Position numbers and translations under genes: made by a program. The notes beneath the pieces were generated by a model. That model made no database searches, was not told the origin of the DNA, and saw only the letters and a list, made by a program, of their open reading frames with translations. Below are positions 57,240 to 64,000 of a stretch of 64,000 nucleotides of DNA, piece after piece. The first letter of the stretch is position 1, and every line of letters starts with the position of its first letter. The stretch is taken from assembly GCA_963841715.1 (NCBI GenBank), contig CAWJDP010000004.1:1-64000 (forward strand). The letters run 5' to 3'. Origin of the DNA: DASPWW01 sp963841715. Lineage in GTDB: Bacteria > Actinomycetota > Thermoleophilia > Solirubrobacterales > 70-9.

Positions 57240-58450
57240 GTGGCGACAGCGACCTCGACAGTGATCAGGCCGGACCACGAGAGCCGGCAGCGGCACTTCA
57301 TCTTCACCGACGAGCACGAGGACCTGCGCGAGTCGATGCGCTCCTGGGTGCAGAAGGAGCTCCATCCCCACCGCAACGAGTGGGAGGAGACCCTGTGGCC
57401 GAGCGAGATGATGCTCCGCGCCGGTGAGCTCGGCTTCCTCGGCCTCTGCTTCCCCGAGGAGTACGGCGGGCAGGGCGGCGACTACTTCTACTCGCTGGTC
57501 CGCGCCGAGTGCATGAGCTACTCGGGCAGCGGCGGGCTGAACATGGGCTTCGCGGTCCAGACCGACATGGTGCTGCCGCCGATCGACCTGCTCGGCACCG
57601 AGGAGCAGAAGCAGCGCTACCTCGTTCCCGGGATCAAGGGCGAGAAGATCGGCGCGCTCGGGATCACCGAGCCGGGCGCCGGCTCCGACGTCGCCGGGAT
57701 CCGCACGACGGCGATCCGCGACGGCGACGAGTACGTGATCAACGGGTCGAAGATCTTCATCACCAACGGCGCCCGCGCCGACTTCATCGTCGCTCGTGGC
57801 GAAGACCGACCCCGACGCGCGGCACGACGGGATCACGCTGCTTCGTCGTCGACCTCCGGGATGAGAACGGCGACCACGTCCCCGGGTTCACGGTCTCGCG
57901 CGAGCTCGAGAAGATGGGCATGCACGCCTCGGACACCGGCGAGCTGTCGTTCGAGGACGTGCGCGTCCCGGCGGAGAACATGCTCGGCGAGGTCGGCAAG
58001 GGCTTCTACCACATCTCCTGGGAGCTCCAGGGAGAGCGGATGGTCGCCGCCGCCGGGTGCGTCGCCTCGTGCGAGCGAATGTTCGAGCGCACGCTCGAGT
58101 ACGCGAAGGAGCGCGAGGCGTTCGGGCGCCCGATCGGCCGCTTCCAGGCGATCCGCCACAAGTTCGCCGAGATGGCGACGAAGATCGAGGCCGCGAAGCA
58201 GTTCAACTACGCGACCGCGTGGCGGTTCGCGAACGGCGAGTACCCGGTGCGTGAGATCTCCGAGGTGAAGCTGTTCACCTCACGGGTCGCGTGCGAGGTC
58301 GCCGACGAGTGCGTCCAGATCCACGGCGGCTACGGGTACATGAAGGAGTACGAGATCGAGCGCGCCTACCGCGACGTTCGACTGAACCGGATCGGCGCCG
58401 GCACCGACGAGATCATGCTCGAGGTGATCGGCCGCAGCTACGGACTCTGA
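57240..58450 (+). pseudogene. Acyl-CoA dehydrogenase, two frameshifts (probable sequence errors)
   Basis: A GTG at 57240 after AGGAGGCC starts VATATSTVIRPDHE. Conserved acyl-CoA dehydrogenase blocks run in three frames: FIFTDEHEDLRESMRSWVQKELHP, GEKIGALGITEPGAGSDVAGIRTTAIRDGDEYVINGSKIFITNGARADFIV, then (after an extra base near 57792) LVAKTDPDARHDGITL, then (after another near 57841) FVVDLRDENGDHVPGFTVSRELEKMGMHASDTGELSFEDVRVPAEN through QIHGGYGYMKEYEIERAYRDVRLNRIGAGTDEIMLEVIGR. The ALGITEPGAGSD flavin block and the catalytic base region YMKEYEIERAYRD are intact. The enzyme dehydrogenates acyl-CoA with FAD. Two insertions 49 bases apart with nothing else damaged suggest reading errors. Confidence 0.8.
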
Positions 58451-58783
58451 TCACCGGGCCGAAGCCCGCTGCTCCAGAACCCTCCGCAGCTCCCCGAGGC
58501 GCCCGTCCCACTCGGCGCCGACCCGCGCGATCCATCGCGCGGCGTCCTCGAGCCCGCGAGCGTCGAGCGTGTAGCGAGTCTCGCGGCCGACCCGGTCCGA
58601 GCGCACGAGCTCGGCGTCGCGCAGCGAGGCGAGGTGCTTGGCGACGGCCTGGCGGCTGACCGGGAGCTCGGCGGCGAGTGCCGTCGCGGTCGCGGTCGAG
58701 CCGGCAGCGAGGCGCTCGATCACGCGACGCCGCGTCGGGTCGGCGAGCGCCGCAAACACGGCGTCGACCGAGGCCGCCGTCAC
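58451..58783 (-). CDS. ArsR-family regulator
   Basis: From the GTG at 58783 the 110-residue protein has the ArsR winged helix: VDAVFAALADPTRRRVIERLAAGSTATATALAAELPVSRQAVAKHLASLRDAELVRSDRVGRETRYTLDARGLEDAARWIARVGAEWDGRL. There are no metal-binding cysteines, so it is of the non-metal type found with SRPBCC proteins. Its gene is two bases after the SRPBCC gene. Two perfect palindromes upstream of the pair (59243-59258 and 59279-59294) are likely binding sites. Confidence 0.88.
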   Translation of the reverse strand: MTAASVDAVFAALADPTRRRVIERLAAGSTATATALAAELPVSRQAVAKHLASLRDAELVRSDRVGRETRYTLDARGLEDAARWIARVGAEWDGRLGELRRVLEQRASAR

Positions 58784-58785
58784 CG

Positions 58786-59199
58786 TCAGGCGGGGACGAG
58801 CACGAGCCCCACGGCCATTGCCATCGGCATCGCGCGCAGGCGCGAGCTCCACGCCGCCCCGGCGAACGCGACCGGCCCAGATCCAGGGAGCGCGCGCTCG
58901 ATGACGATCAGCCGCGTCCCGGAGACCGCCGGCTCGAGCGTGAACTCGACCAGGCTCTCGCCCTCGCCGGGCCGCTCCCAGGTGAACGCGAGGCTGCGCT
59001 CCTCCTCGACGTCGCGGACCGTCCCGCGGCGCTCGCCGTCCTCGAACGCGAAGCTGACCTCGCCCCCGGGGACGGCGTCGACCTCCGCGTCCGGAGCGAG
59101 CCACTCGGACAGGACCTCGTCGTCGGTCAGCGCCCTCCAGACCTCGTCGGGCGGCGCGTCGATCATCGCCTCGCGCTCCACCTGTCGCCGCTCGCCCAT
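58786..59199 (-). CDS. SRPBCC (AHSA1/START-like) protein
   Basis: From the ATG at 59199, with AGGAGG five bases upstream, the 137-residue product has the SRPBCC pattern: VEREAMIDAPPDEVWRALTDDEVLSEWLAPDAEVDAVPGGEVSFAFEDGERRGTVRDVEEERSLAFTWERPGEGESLVEFTLEPAVSGTRLIVIERALPG. Such proteins bind a hydrophobic ligand; those paired with ArsR regulators are frequent in actinobacteria and uncharacterised. Longer readings starting nearer 59304 would run through the operator region, so I reject them. Confidence 0.85.
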   Translation of the reverse strand: MGERRQVEREAMIDAPPDEVWRALTDDEVLSEWLAPDAEVDAVPGGEVSFAFEDGERRGTVRDVEEERSLAFTWERPGEGESLVEFTLEPAVSGTRLIVIERALPGSGPVAFAGAAWSSRLRAMPMAMAVGLVLVPA

Positions 59200-59242
59200 C
59201 CCGGCCTCCTGTGCCTCGGCCTTGGCCTCGGCGTCAGATCTC

Positions 59243-59258
59243 GCAACCATTTGGTTGC
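59243..59258. promoter_or_regulatory. Operator 1 for the ArsR/SRPBCC operon
   Basis: GCAACC at 59243-59248 and GGTTGC at 59253-59258 are perfect inverted copies around ATTT. It lies just downstream of a TATCAT -10 box (minus strand, 59261-59266), so a bound dimer would block transcription of the SRPBCC gene. Confidence 0.72.
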
Positions 59259-59278
59259 GCATGATAGCGTGTGAATAT

Positions 59279-59294
59279 GCAACCGTAAGGTTGC
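59279..59294. promoter_or_regulatory. Operator 2 for the ArsR/SRPBCC operon
   Basis: GCAACC (59279-59284) and GGTTGC (59289-59294) repeat operator 1 exactly, with a GTAA centre and 36 bases between starts. It covers the likely -35 box of the minus-strand promoter and could also affect the divergent clpP gene at 59337. Confidence 0.72.
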
Positions 59295-59336
59295 ACGTTC
59301 GCATTGATCACGTCCACACGCGAAAGGAGGCCCCGA

Positions 59337-59957
59337 ATGCCGCTGATCCCGATGGTCGTCGAGCAGACCGCGCGCGGCGAGCGCTCGTTCGACATCTACT
59401 CGCGTTTGCTCGGGGAGCGGATCGTGTTCGTCGGCCAGCCGGTCGACAGCGAGATCGCGAACCTGATCGTCGCCCAGATCCTCCACCTCGAGGCCGAGGA
59501 CCCGGGCAAGGACATCTCGATGTACATCAACTCGCCGGGCGGGATCGTCTACGGCGGGCTCGCGATCTACGACGCGATGCAGTACGTGCGGCCGGACATG
59601 CAGACGATCTGCTTCGGGATCGCGATGTCGATGGGCTCGCTGCTGCTGGCCGGCGGCGCGCCGGGAAAGCGGATGGCGCTCCCCAACTCGCAGATCCTCA
59701 TCCACCAGCCGAGCGGCGGGTTCGAGGGCCAGTCGACCGACGTCGAGATCCACGCCCGCGAGATGCTCGAGCAGCGGCGCCGGATCGACGAGATCTACGC
59801 GCGACACACCGGCAGGGCGGTGGACGACCTCCACGACGACATGGAGCGCGACCGCTTCTTCACCTCGGCCGAGGCGCTCGAGTACGGGCTGATCGACCGC
59901 GTCATCGACAGCCACGACCTGGCGCGCAAGCCGACCGGGTTCGCGAGCGGGGATTAG
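59337..59957 (+). CDS. clpP: ATP-dependent Clp protease proteolytic subunit ClpP
   Basis: From the ATG at 59337 (AAGGAGG site upstream) the 206-residue protein has the complete ClpP catalytic set: Ser98 (GIAMSMGS), His123 (ILIHQPSGG) and Asp172 (MERDRF), with RIVFVGQPVDSEIANLIVAQILHLE and DRFFTSAEALEYGLIDRVI. It forms the protease core used with ClpX or ClpC; neither partner nor a second clpP is here. Many actinobacteria have several clpP genes, so this may be an extra copy. It is divergent from the SRPBCC-ArsR pair and might share their operators. Confidence 0.92.
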   Translation: MPLIPMVVEQTARGERSFDIYSRLLGERIVFVGQPVDSEIANLIVAQILHLEAEDPGKDISMYINSPGGIVYGGLAIYDAMQYVRPDMQTICFGIAMSMGSLLLAGGAPGKRMALPNSQILIHQPSGGFEGQSTDVEIHAREMLEQRRRIDEIYARHTGRAVDDLHDDMERDRFFTSAEALEYGLIDRVIDSHDLARKPTGFASGD

Positions 59958-59975
59958 CTACGGTCCGCGCTGTCT

Positions 59976-60443
59976 CCAACCTCGACCACATCCGCAGCTA
60001 CTACGAGGCGCTCAACACCGGCGACGCCGAGCTCGTCGCCTCGCACTTCACCGACGACGCCGACCACTACTACACGCGGCTCGGCCCGCACGAGGGGGCC
60101 GAGCGGATCGGCCGCGAACCCGAAGCTGGGGCGTCGAGCAAATCGACGGCCAGTGGTACCTCGAGCACGGGATCGAGCAGGGCGACGAGGCCGTGATCGA
60201 GTGGACGATGACCTGGCGCGACCCGCGCTCGGGCGAGCAAGCGGCTCGACCGCGGCACCGAGTGGTTCCAGATGCGCGACGGCAAGATCGCCGAGGTCCG
60301 CGCCTACCACCACGGCGGCAAGAAGAACCCGCAGGGCGACCTGCTCGGCTTCGACCACAAGGCAAGCGCGGCTACCGATGCTCGAGGACTGGACGCACTC
60401 GCAGACCCCCGGCCCCGCAGGCGAAGCGAGGAGGGCGGGTTGA
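59976..60443 (+). pseudogene. SnoaL/NTF2-like gene, several frameshifts
   Basis: The reading NLDHIRSYYEALNTGDAELVASHFTDDADHYYTRLGPHEGAERIG is followed, in other frames, by WGVEQIDGQWYLEHGIEQGDEAVIEWTMTWRDPRSGE, RLDRGTEWFQMRDGKIAEVRAYHHGGKKNPQGDLLGFDH and PMLEDWTHSQTPGPAGEARRAG with a stop at 60443. Joined, these form an ordinary NTF2-like protein; about four single-base insertions (near 60116, 60132, 60238 and 60365) are needed. No in-frame ATG, GTG or TTG precedes the first block. Located just after clpP and before the second acyl-CoA dehydrogenase. Confidence 0.65.
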
Positions 60444-60447
60444 CGTC

Positions 60448-61626
60448 GTGATCAAGGACACGGGCGAGCGGGCGATCCCCCCGCCGTTCAGCGACGAGCA
60501 CGAGGAGCTGCGCGAGACGATCGACCGCTGGGTGCGCGACCGAGATCGCCCCCAACGTCGACGAGTGGGAGGACGCGCGCGAGTTCCCGCGCGAGCTCTA
60601 CACGCGCGCGGCCGAGCTCGGCTTCCTCGGGCTCAAGTACCCCGAGGAGCTCGGCGGCCAGGGCGGCGACTACCTCCACGACGCGGTCTGGGCCGAGGAG
60701 CTCGCCCGCGGCGGCAGCTCGGGCGGGGTCGGCGCCGGGCTCGGCGCCCACACCGGGATCGCGACGCCGCCGATCTTCAAGTTCGGCACGCCCGAGCAGC
60801 ACCAGCGCTTCCTCGTGCCCGCGATCAAGCGGCGAGAAGATCGCCGCGCTCGGGATCACCGAGCCGGGCGCCGGCTCCGACGTCGCCGGGATCCAGACCT
60901 TCGCGCGCAAGGTCGACGGCGGCTACGTCGTCAACGGCTCGAAGACCTTCATCACCAACGGCGTCCGCGCCGACTTCCTCGTCTGCGCGGTGAAGACGAC
61001 CGAGGACGGCGGCCACCACGGGATCTCGTTCCTGGTCCTCGAGCGCGACATGCCCGGCTACGAGGTCTCGCGCAAGCTCGAGAAGATCGGCTGGCACTCC
61101 TCCGACACCGGCGAGCTCTCGTTCACCGACGTCGAGGTGCCCGAGGAGAACCTGCTCGGCGAGGAGAACGGGGGCTTCTACCTGATCATGGCCAACTTCC
61201 AGTGGGAGCGGCTGCTGATGGCGCTCGGCGCGCGTCGGCGGGATGCAGCGGGTCTGATCGAGGCGACGGTCGACTACGCGAAGGAGCGCGAGGCCTTCGG
61301 CCGCCCGATCGGCCGCTTCCAGGCGATCCGCCACAAGATCGCCGAGATGGCGACGAACGATCGAGGCCGCGCGCGCGATGACCTACAACGCGCTGCGCCT
61401 CTTCCACGAGGGCCACGACGCGCTGCGCGAGGTGACGATGGCGAAGCTCTTCACGCAGCGCGCCGCGGTCGAAGTCGCCGACGAGTGCCTCCAGATCCAC
61501 GGCGGCTACGGCTACATGCGCGAGTACGGGATCGAGCGCGCCCTGCGCGACGCCCGCCTCGGCCCGATCGGCGGCGGCACCGACGAGGTGATGAAGGAGA
61601 TCCTCGGCCGCCGGATCGGCCTCTGA
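60448..61626 (+). pseudogene. Second acyl-CoA dehydrogenase, at least four frameshifts
   Basis: A GTG at 60448 begins VIKDTGERAIPPPFSDEHEELRETIDRWVR; the rest needs changes of frame near 60538, 60830, 61230-61252 and 61358. The restored blocks are EIAPNVDEWEDAREFPRELYTRAAELGFLGLKYPEELGGQGGDYLHDAVWAEELARGG, AALGITEPGAGSDVAGIQTFARKVDGGYVVNGSKTFITNGVRADFLVCAVKTTED, ATVDYAKEREAFGRPIGRFQAIRHKIAEMAT, MTYNALRLFHEGHDALREVTMAKLFTQRAAVEVADECLQIHGGYGYMREYGIERALRDARLGPIGGGTDEVMKEILGRRIGL. Apart from indels it looks functional. It resembles the enzyme at 57240 along its whole length, so the two are paralogues. Confidence 0.78.
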
Positions 61627-61647
61627 CGGGTGGGAGCGGCGCGCGGC

Positions 61648-62958
61648 ATGAGGCTGATCGTCGTCGGGGCCGGGGTCGCGGGGCTGACCGCAGCGGACGC
61701 TGCGCGGAACGCCGGCGCCGACGTGGTCGTGCTCGAGGCGCGGCAGCGAACGGGCGGGCGAATCCGGACCGAGCCCCTGGGTCCAGGCTCGACCGACCTC
61801 GGCGCATCGTGGGTTCACGCCCCGCTCGGAAACCCCGTCGCCGAGGCGCTCGCCGCGGCCGGGATCGGGACGCGCAACGACGGGGCGTACTGCTCGCGGA
61901 TGGCCGTGTGGCGCGACGGCTGGGTGGAGGCACCCGAGGCGACCACTTTCACGGCCGCGGTCGAGGCTGACTGGGACCCGGCCGAGGCGCTGGCGGCCCT
62001 CGACGGCAGCGACCGATACGTCGACGGCGTCGAGTGGTATCTCGAGGATCGCGAGCTCGAGGGGTCCCTCGGCGAGCTCGCCAGGTTCGGCCTGCTGTGG
62101 ATGAACGGGGCGCTGGTGATCGCCGGGCCGCCGGAGCGGATCTCGCTCGCCGGCGCGGCGGAATACGGCGAGGGGTCGGGCGGCAACCTCGTTCCCGCGG
62201 GCGGGTACCGAGCGCTCGTCGAGCGTCTGGCCGCGGGGCTGGACGTGCGCCTCGGCGGGCCCGTGTTGCGGATCGAGCACGGCGACGGCGGCGTCATTGT
62301 TCACTCCGGCGACGAGGCCTTCGTGGCCGACCGCACCGTGGTCACCGTCCCGCTCGGGGTCCTGAAGGCGGGCCAGATCGCGTTCGACCCCCCGCTCGGC
62401 GCCGAGCACGCCGCGGCGCTGGAGCGCCTCGAGATGGCGACGCTGGAGAAGATCGCGCTCCGCTTCGGCGAGCGCTTCTGGCCCGAGGAAGTGTGGCAGA
62501 TCACGCACGTGAGCGAGGAGCGGACGGTGCCGGTTTGGCTCGACTTCACTCGCCACGTCGGCGCGCCGACGCTGATGGCGTTTTACAACCCCGCGATCAC
62601 GCCGGCGCTCGCCGACCGCTCGGCGGAGCAGCGCGTCAAGCGCGCGCTCGAGTGCCTGCGGGCGATGTTCGGGCGAGTTCCGGACCCCGAGGAGGCGCTG
62701 GCGAGCGACTGGACGCGAGACCCGTGGTCGCACGGCGCGTACAGCTACATCCCGATCGGCGCCTCCGCCGACGATATGCGCCGCCTCGCCAACCCCGTCT
62801 CGAACCGGCTCTCGCTCGCCGGAGAGGCGACCGTGCCGGAGCACTACGGGACCGTGCAGGCGGCGTTCACCTCGGGACTTCGCGCCGCGGCTTGGGCACT
62901 CGGCGAGCGACCCGAGCGGCTCACTCTCGGCCCGATCCCGCCGCGCTGGCTCGAATAG
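61648..62958 (+). CDS. FAD-dependent amine oxidase family protein
   Basis: The 436-residue flavoprotein has the FAD dinucleotide fold at its start (LIVVGAGVAGLTAADAARNAGADVVVLEARQRTGGRIRTEPLGPGSTDLGASWVH), a GGNLVPAGGYRALVERLAAG block, TVVTVPLGVLKAGQIAFDPPLG and the C-terminal WSHGAYSYIPIGASADDMRRLANPVSNRLSLAGEATVPEHYGTVQAAFTSGLRAA. This is the monoamine or polyamine oxidase family (lysine-specific demethylase style in eukaryotes). Substrate unknown. I start at the ATG at 61648; a GTG at 61630 would add six residues. It follows the frameshifted dehydrogenase by 22 bases. Confidence 0.83.
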   Translation: MRLIVVGAGVAGLTAADAARNAGADVVVLEARQRTGGRIRTEPLGPGSTDLGASWVHAPLGNPVAEALAAAGIGTRNDGAYCSRMAVWRDGWVEAPEATTFTAAVEADWDPAEALAALDGSDRYVDGVEWYLEDRELEGSLGELARFGLLWMNGALVIAGPPERISLAGAAEYGEGSGGNLVPAGGYRALVERLAAGLDVRLGGPVLRIEHGDGGVIVHSGDEAFVADRTVVTVPLGVLKAGQIAFDPPLGAEHAAALERLEMATLEKIALRFGERFWPEEVWQITHVSEERTVPVWLDFTRHVGAPTLMAFYNPAITPALADRSAEQRVKRALECLRAMFGRVPDPEEALASDWTRDPWSHGAYSYIPIGASADDMRRLANPVSNRLSLAGEATVPEHYGTVQAAFTSGLRAAAWALGERPERLTLGPIPPRWLE

Positions 62959-62999
62959 CACCTCGCCGCCGCGCCGTCGTCAGCGACAATTCCACAGCG

Positions 63000-63383
63000 A
63001 TGTCGGAGCAGAACGTCGAGCTCGTTCGCCGCATCTACGACGCCTGGAGTCGCGAGGAGTCGGCGCGCGATCTCATCGCCGCCGACGTCGAGTACGTCAA
63101 CCCGAGCTACGCCGTCGAGCCTGGAACGCGTCGCGGCCGCAGGAGCTTCGCCGTGGTCCGCGACACCTACGACGACTTCGAGCTCGACATCGAGCGCTAT
63201 GTCGACGCCGGCGAGCAGGAGGTCGTCGTCCTCGCTCGCTACCGGGCGTCCGGGCGGGTGAGCGGCGTGCCCGTCGAAGGGGAGCACGGGTACGTGTGGA
63301 CTGTCAAGGACGGGCCGGCCGTGCGCTTCCAGTGGTTTCAATCGCACCGCGAGGCACTGGAGGCCGCGGACGTGAGCGCTTAG
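63000..63383 (+). CDS. SnoaL/NTF2-like protein
   Basis: The 127-residue product begins MSEQNVELVRRIYDAWSREESARDLIAADVEYVNPSYAVEPGTRRG and ends with the usual HGYVWTVKDGPAVRFQWFQSHREALEAADVSA. It is an intact member of the SnoaL-like family that occurs in many copies in this kind of genome (remnants at 19308, 44404 and 59976). These small cone-shaped proteins bind hydrophobic ligands; most have no known reaction. It lies 41 bases after the amine oxidase. Confidence 0.78.
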   Translation: MSEQNVELVRRIYDAWSREESARDLIAADVEYVNPSYAVEPGTRRGRRSFAVVRDTYDDFELDIERYVDAGEQEVVVLARYRASGRVSGVPVEGEHGYVWTVKDGPAVRFQWFQSHREALEAADVSA

Positions 63384-63686
63384 GAGCCTGCGCCGCGGCG
63401 CCGAGGAACAGCCGGGCCCGTCCAGGCGTACCTCCCTGCGACCGAGCTACCGGACAGCACGACGACGTACGCGGCGACTGTACGGCACTGCCGTCCGCCT
63501 ATCACCTTGCCTTGGTCACCCTCAAGGTCGCGTCCTTGGTCTTGCTCTCTCCAGCAAGTTCAGCGGTGCGGACCGTTCACCCACCAAGCGACCGGCGCAG
63601 ATGCCTCGACCAGCAACACGGCCCAAGCGACGATCAGCGTCGGCAACACCGAGTGTCGGGCCGGGTCCTTCCTGATCTTGGCCGCG
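63384..63686. other. Intergenic stretch with no recognisable gene
   Basis: About 300 bases between the SnoaL-like gene and the small minus-strand frame. Neither strand gives a reading of normal style; the longest frames are arginine/proline-rich shadows. Occasional short A/T-rich parts occur near 63495-63545. I see no terminator, repeat or RNA gene. Confidence 0.4.
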
Positions 63687-63788
63687 TTACGCCGTCCCGC
63701 CGGGCGCGGCGATCAGCGCGACCACCGCGATCACCCCGATCCCGGCGAACATCCTGCCCGGCGACGGCACGAGCTTCCGCCTCCTCAT
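63687..63788 (-). CDS. Possible 33-residue small membrane peptide or remnant of a larger secreted protein
   Basis: The ATG at 63788 follows a very strong AGGAGGAGGAAGG site. It encodes MRRRKLVPSPGRMFAGIGVI and a hydrophobic AVVALIAAPGGTA end, then TAA. The pattern is like the signal-anchor start of many secreted proteins in Thermoleophilia (basic residues, a PS pair, a helix, GGTA), so it may be a truncated gene rather than a finished peptide. No continuation of good style exists in other frames. A TATACA box lies upstream on the same strand near 63829-63834. Confidence 0.35.
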   Translation of the reverse strand: MRRRKLVPSPGRMFAGIGVIAVVALIAAPGGTA

Positions 63789-63887
63789 TCGTTCCTTCCT
63801 CCTCCTGAGGGTCCCTGCTTCGCGGCGACTGTATAGCGTTCGCGCCCGTCCACAGGCTTTCGAATTCAGAAAAGGAGCAAGCGACGC

Positions 63888-64000
63888 ATGGGACTGCTTG
63901 ACGGCAAGAGCGCGATCATCACCGGATCGGCGCGCGGGATCGGCCGCGCGACGGCGGAGTTGTTCGCGAGCGAGGGCGCGAAGGTACTCGTCAACGACAT
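63888..64000 (+). CDS. Short-chain dehydrogenase/reductase, N-terminal part (runs off the window)
   Basis: ATG at 63888 after AAAGGAG starts MGLLDGKSAIITGSARGIGRATAELFASEGAKVLVNDI and the window ends. The TGSARGIG motif and the following VNDI are the NAD(P)-binding start of a classical SDR of the FabG type. Only 37 codons are visible, so substrate and length are unknown. A 100-base gap separates it from the divergent small frame at 63788. Confidence 0.82.
   Translation, partial: MGLLDGKSAIITGSARGIGRATAELFASEGAKVLVND

Overview
The window is a uniformly GC-rich, densely coded stretch of an actinobacterial chromosome. Several features point to class Thermoleophilia, probably order Solirubrobacterales: an actinobacterial-type integration host factor (mIHF), two YrbE/MlaE permeases with an MMPL exporter, many starts of the form MSEENVEIVRRIY in SnoaL-like genes, and BldC/MerR-like regulators. 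The assignment rests on protein style and gene content, not on a marker gene. I see no rRNA, tRNA, CRISPR array, insertion sequence or prophage.

Layout. 0-5.4 kb: small proteins, an AlkA-type glycosylase, then a divergent pair formed by a GNAT-fold protein of the bacterial ceramide synthase type and a serine-palmitoyltransferase-like enzyme, then mIHF with a long structured leader. 5.4-14 kb (minus strand): small membrane proteins and an envelope lipid-transport operon (two MlaE permeases, MlaF ATPase, MMPL exporter, thioredoxin-like protein). 14-19.6 kb: lipoprotein, tandem secreted sugar dehydrogenases (the first frameshifted), aldehyde dehydrogenase. 19.6-26.3 kb (minus): MetE, a glycosyltransferase and a flippase that were probably one fused gene, and a large membrane protein. 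26.3-35.7 kb: HemQ-like protein and ferredoxin-NADP reductase, peptidoglycan glycosyltransferase, MFS carrier, an iron-sulfur trafficking set (BolA, CGFS glutaredoxin, A-type carrier), LCP cell-wall ligase, DegV. 35.7-44 kb: AI-2E-type permease, three overlapping membrane/zinc-ribbon genes, three overlapping small envelope genes, and a nitrilase-tetR-hydrolase operon with a TetR-type operator. 44-51.7 kb (minus): two gene remnants and a long overlapping operon for acyl-CoA breakdown (hydratase, carboxyltransferase, a small unknown protein, BKACE, OsmC, CoA-transferase, MerR, SDR). 51.7-57.1 kb: MFS exporter and a c-di-GMP/MerR signalling cluster. 57.1-64 kb: two acyl-CoA dehydrogenases, an ArsR/SRPBCC pair with two perfect operators, ClpP, an amine oxidase, SnoaL-like genes and the start of an SDR.

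How it fits together. Fatty-acid or acyl-CoA catabolism is the strongest theme. The minus-strand operon starting at 51.6 kb and the acyl-CoA dehydrogenase at 57.2 kb share an almost identical operator/promoter block, so they probably form one regulon. Envelope building is the second theme (candidate sphingolipid synthesis, Mla-type transport, LCP, PGT, GT4-flippase).

Quality warning. At least four genes need single-base indels to restore a family-like protein, and insertions cluster at 57.8-61.4 kb. I treat these as probable sequence errors until reads say otherwise. Strong candidates for new biology are the sphingolipid pair, the zinc-ribbon triad and the shared acyl-CoA operator.
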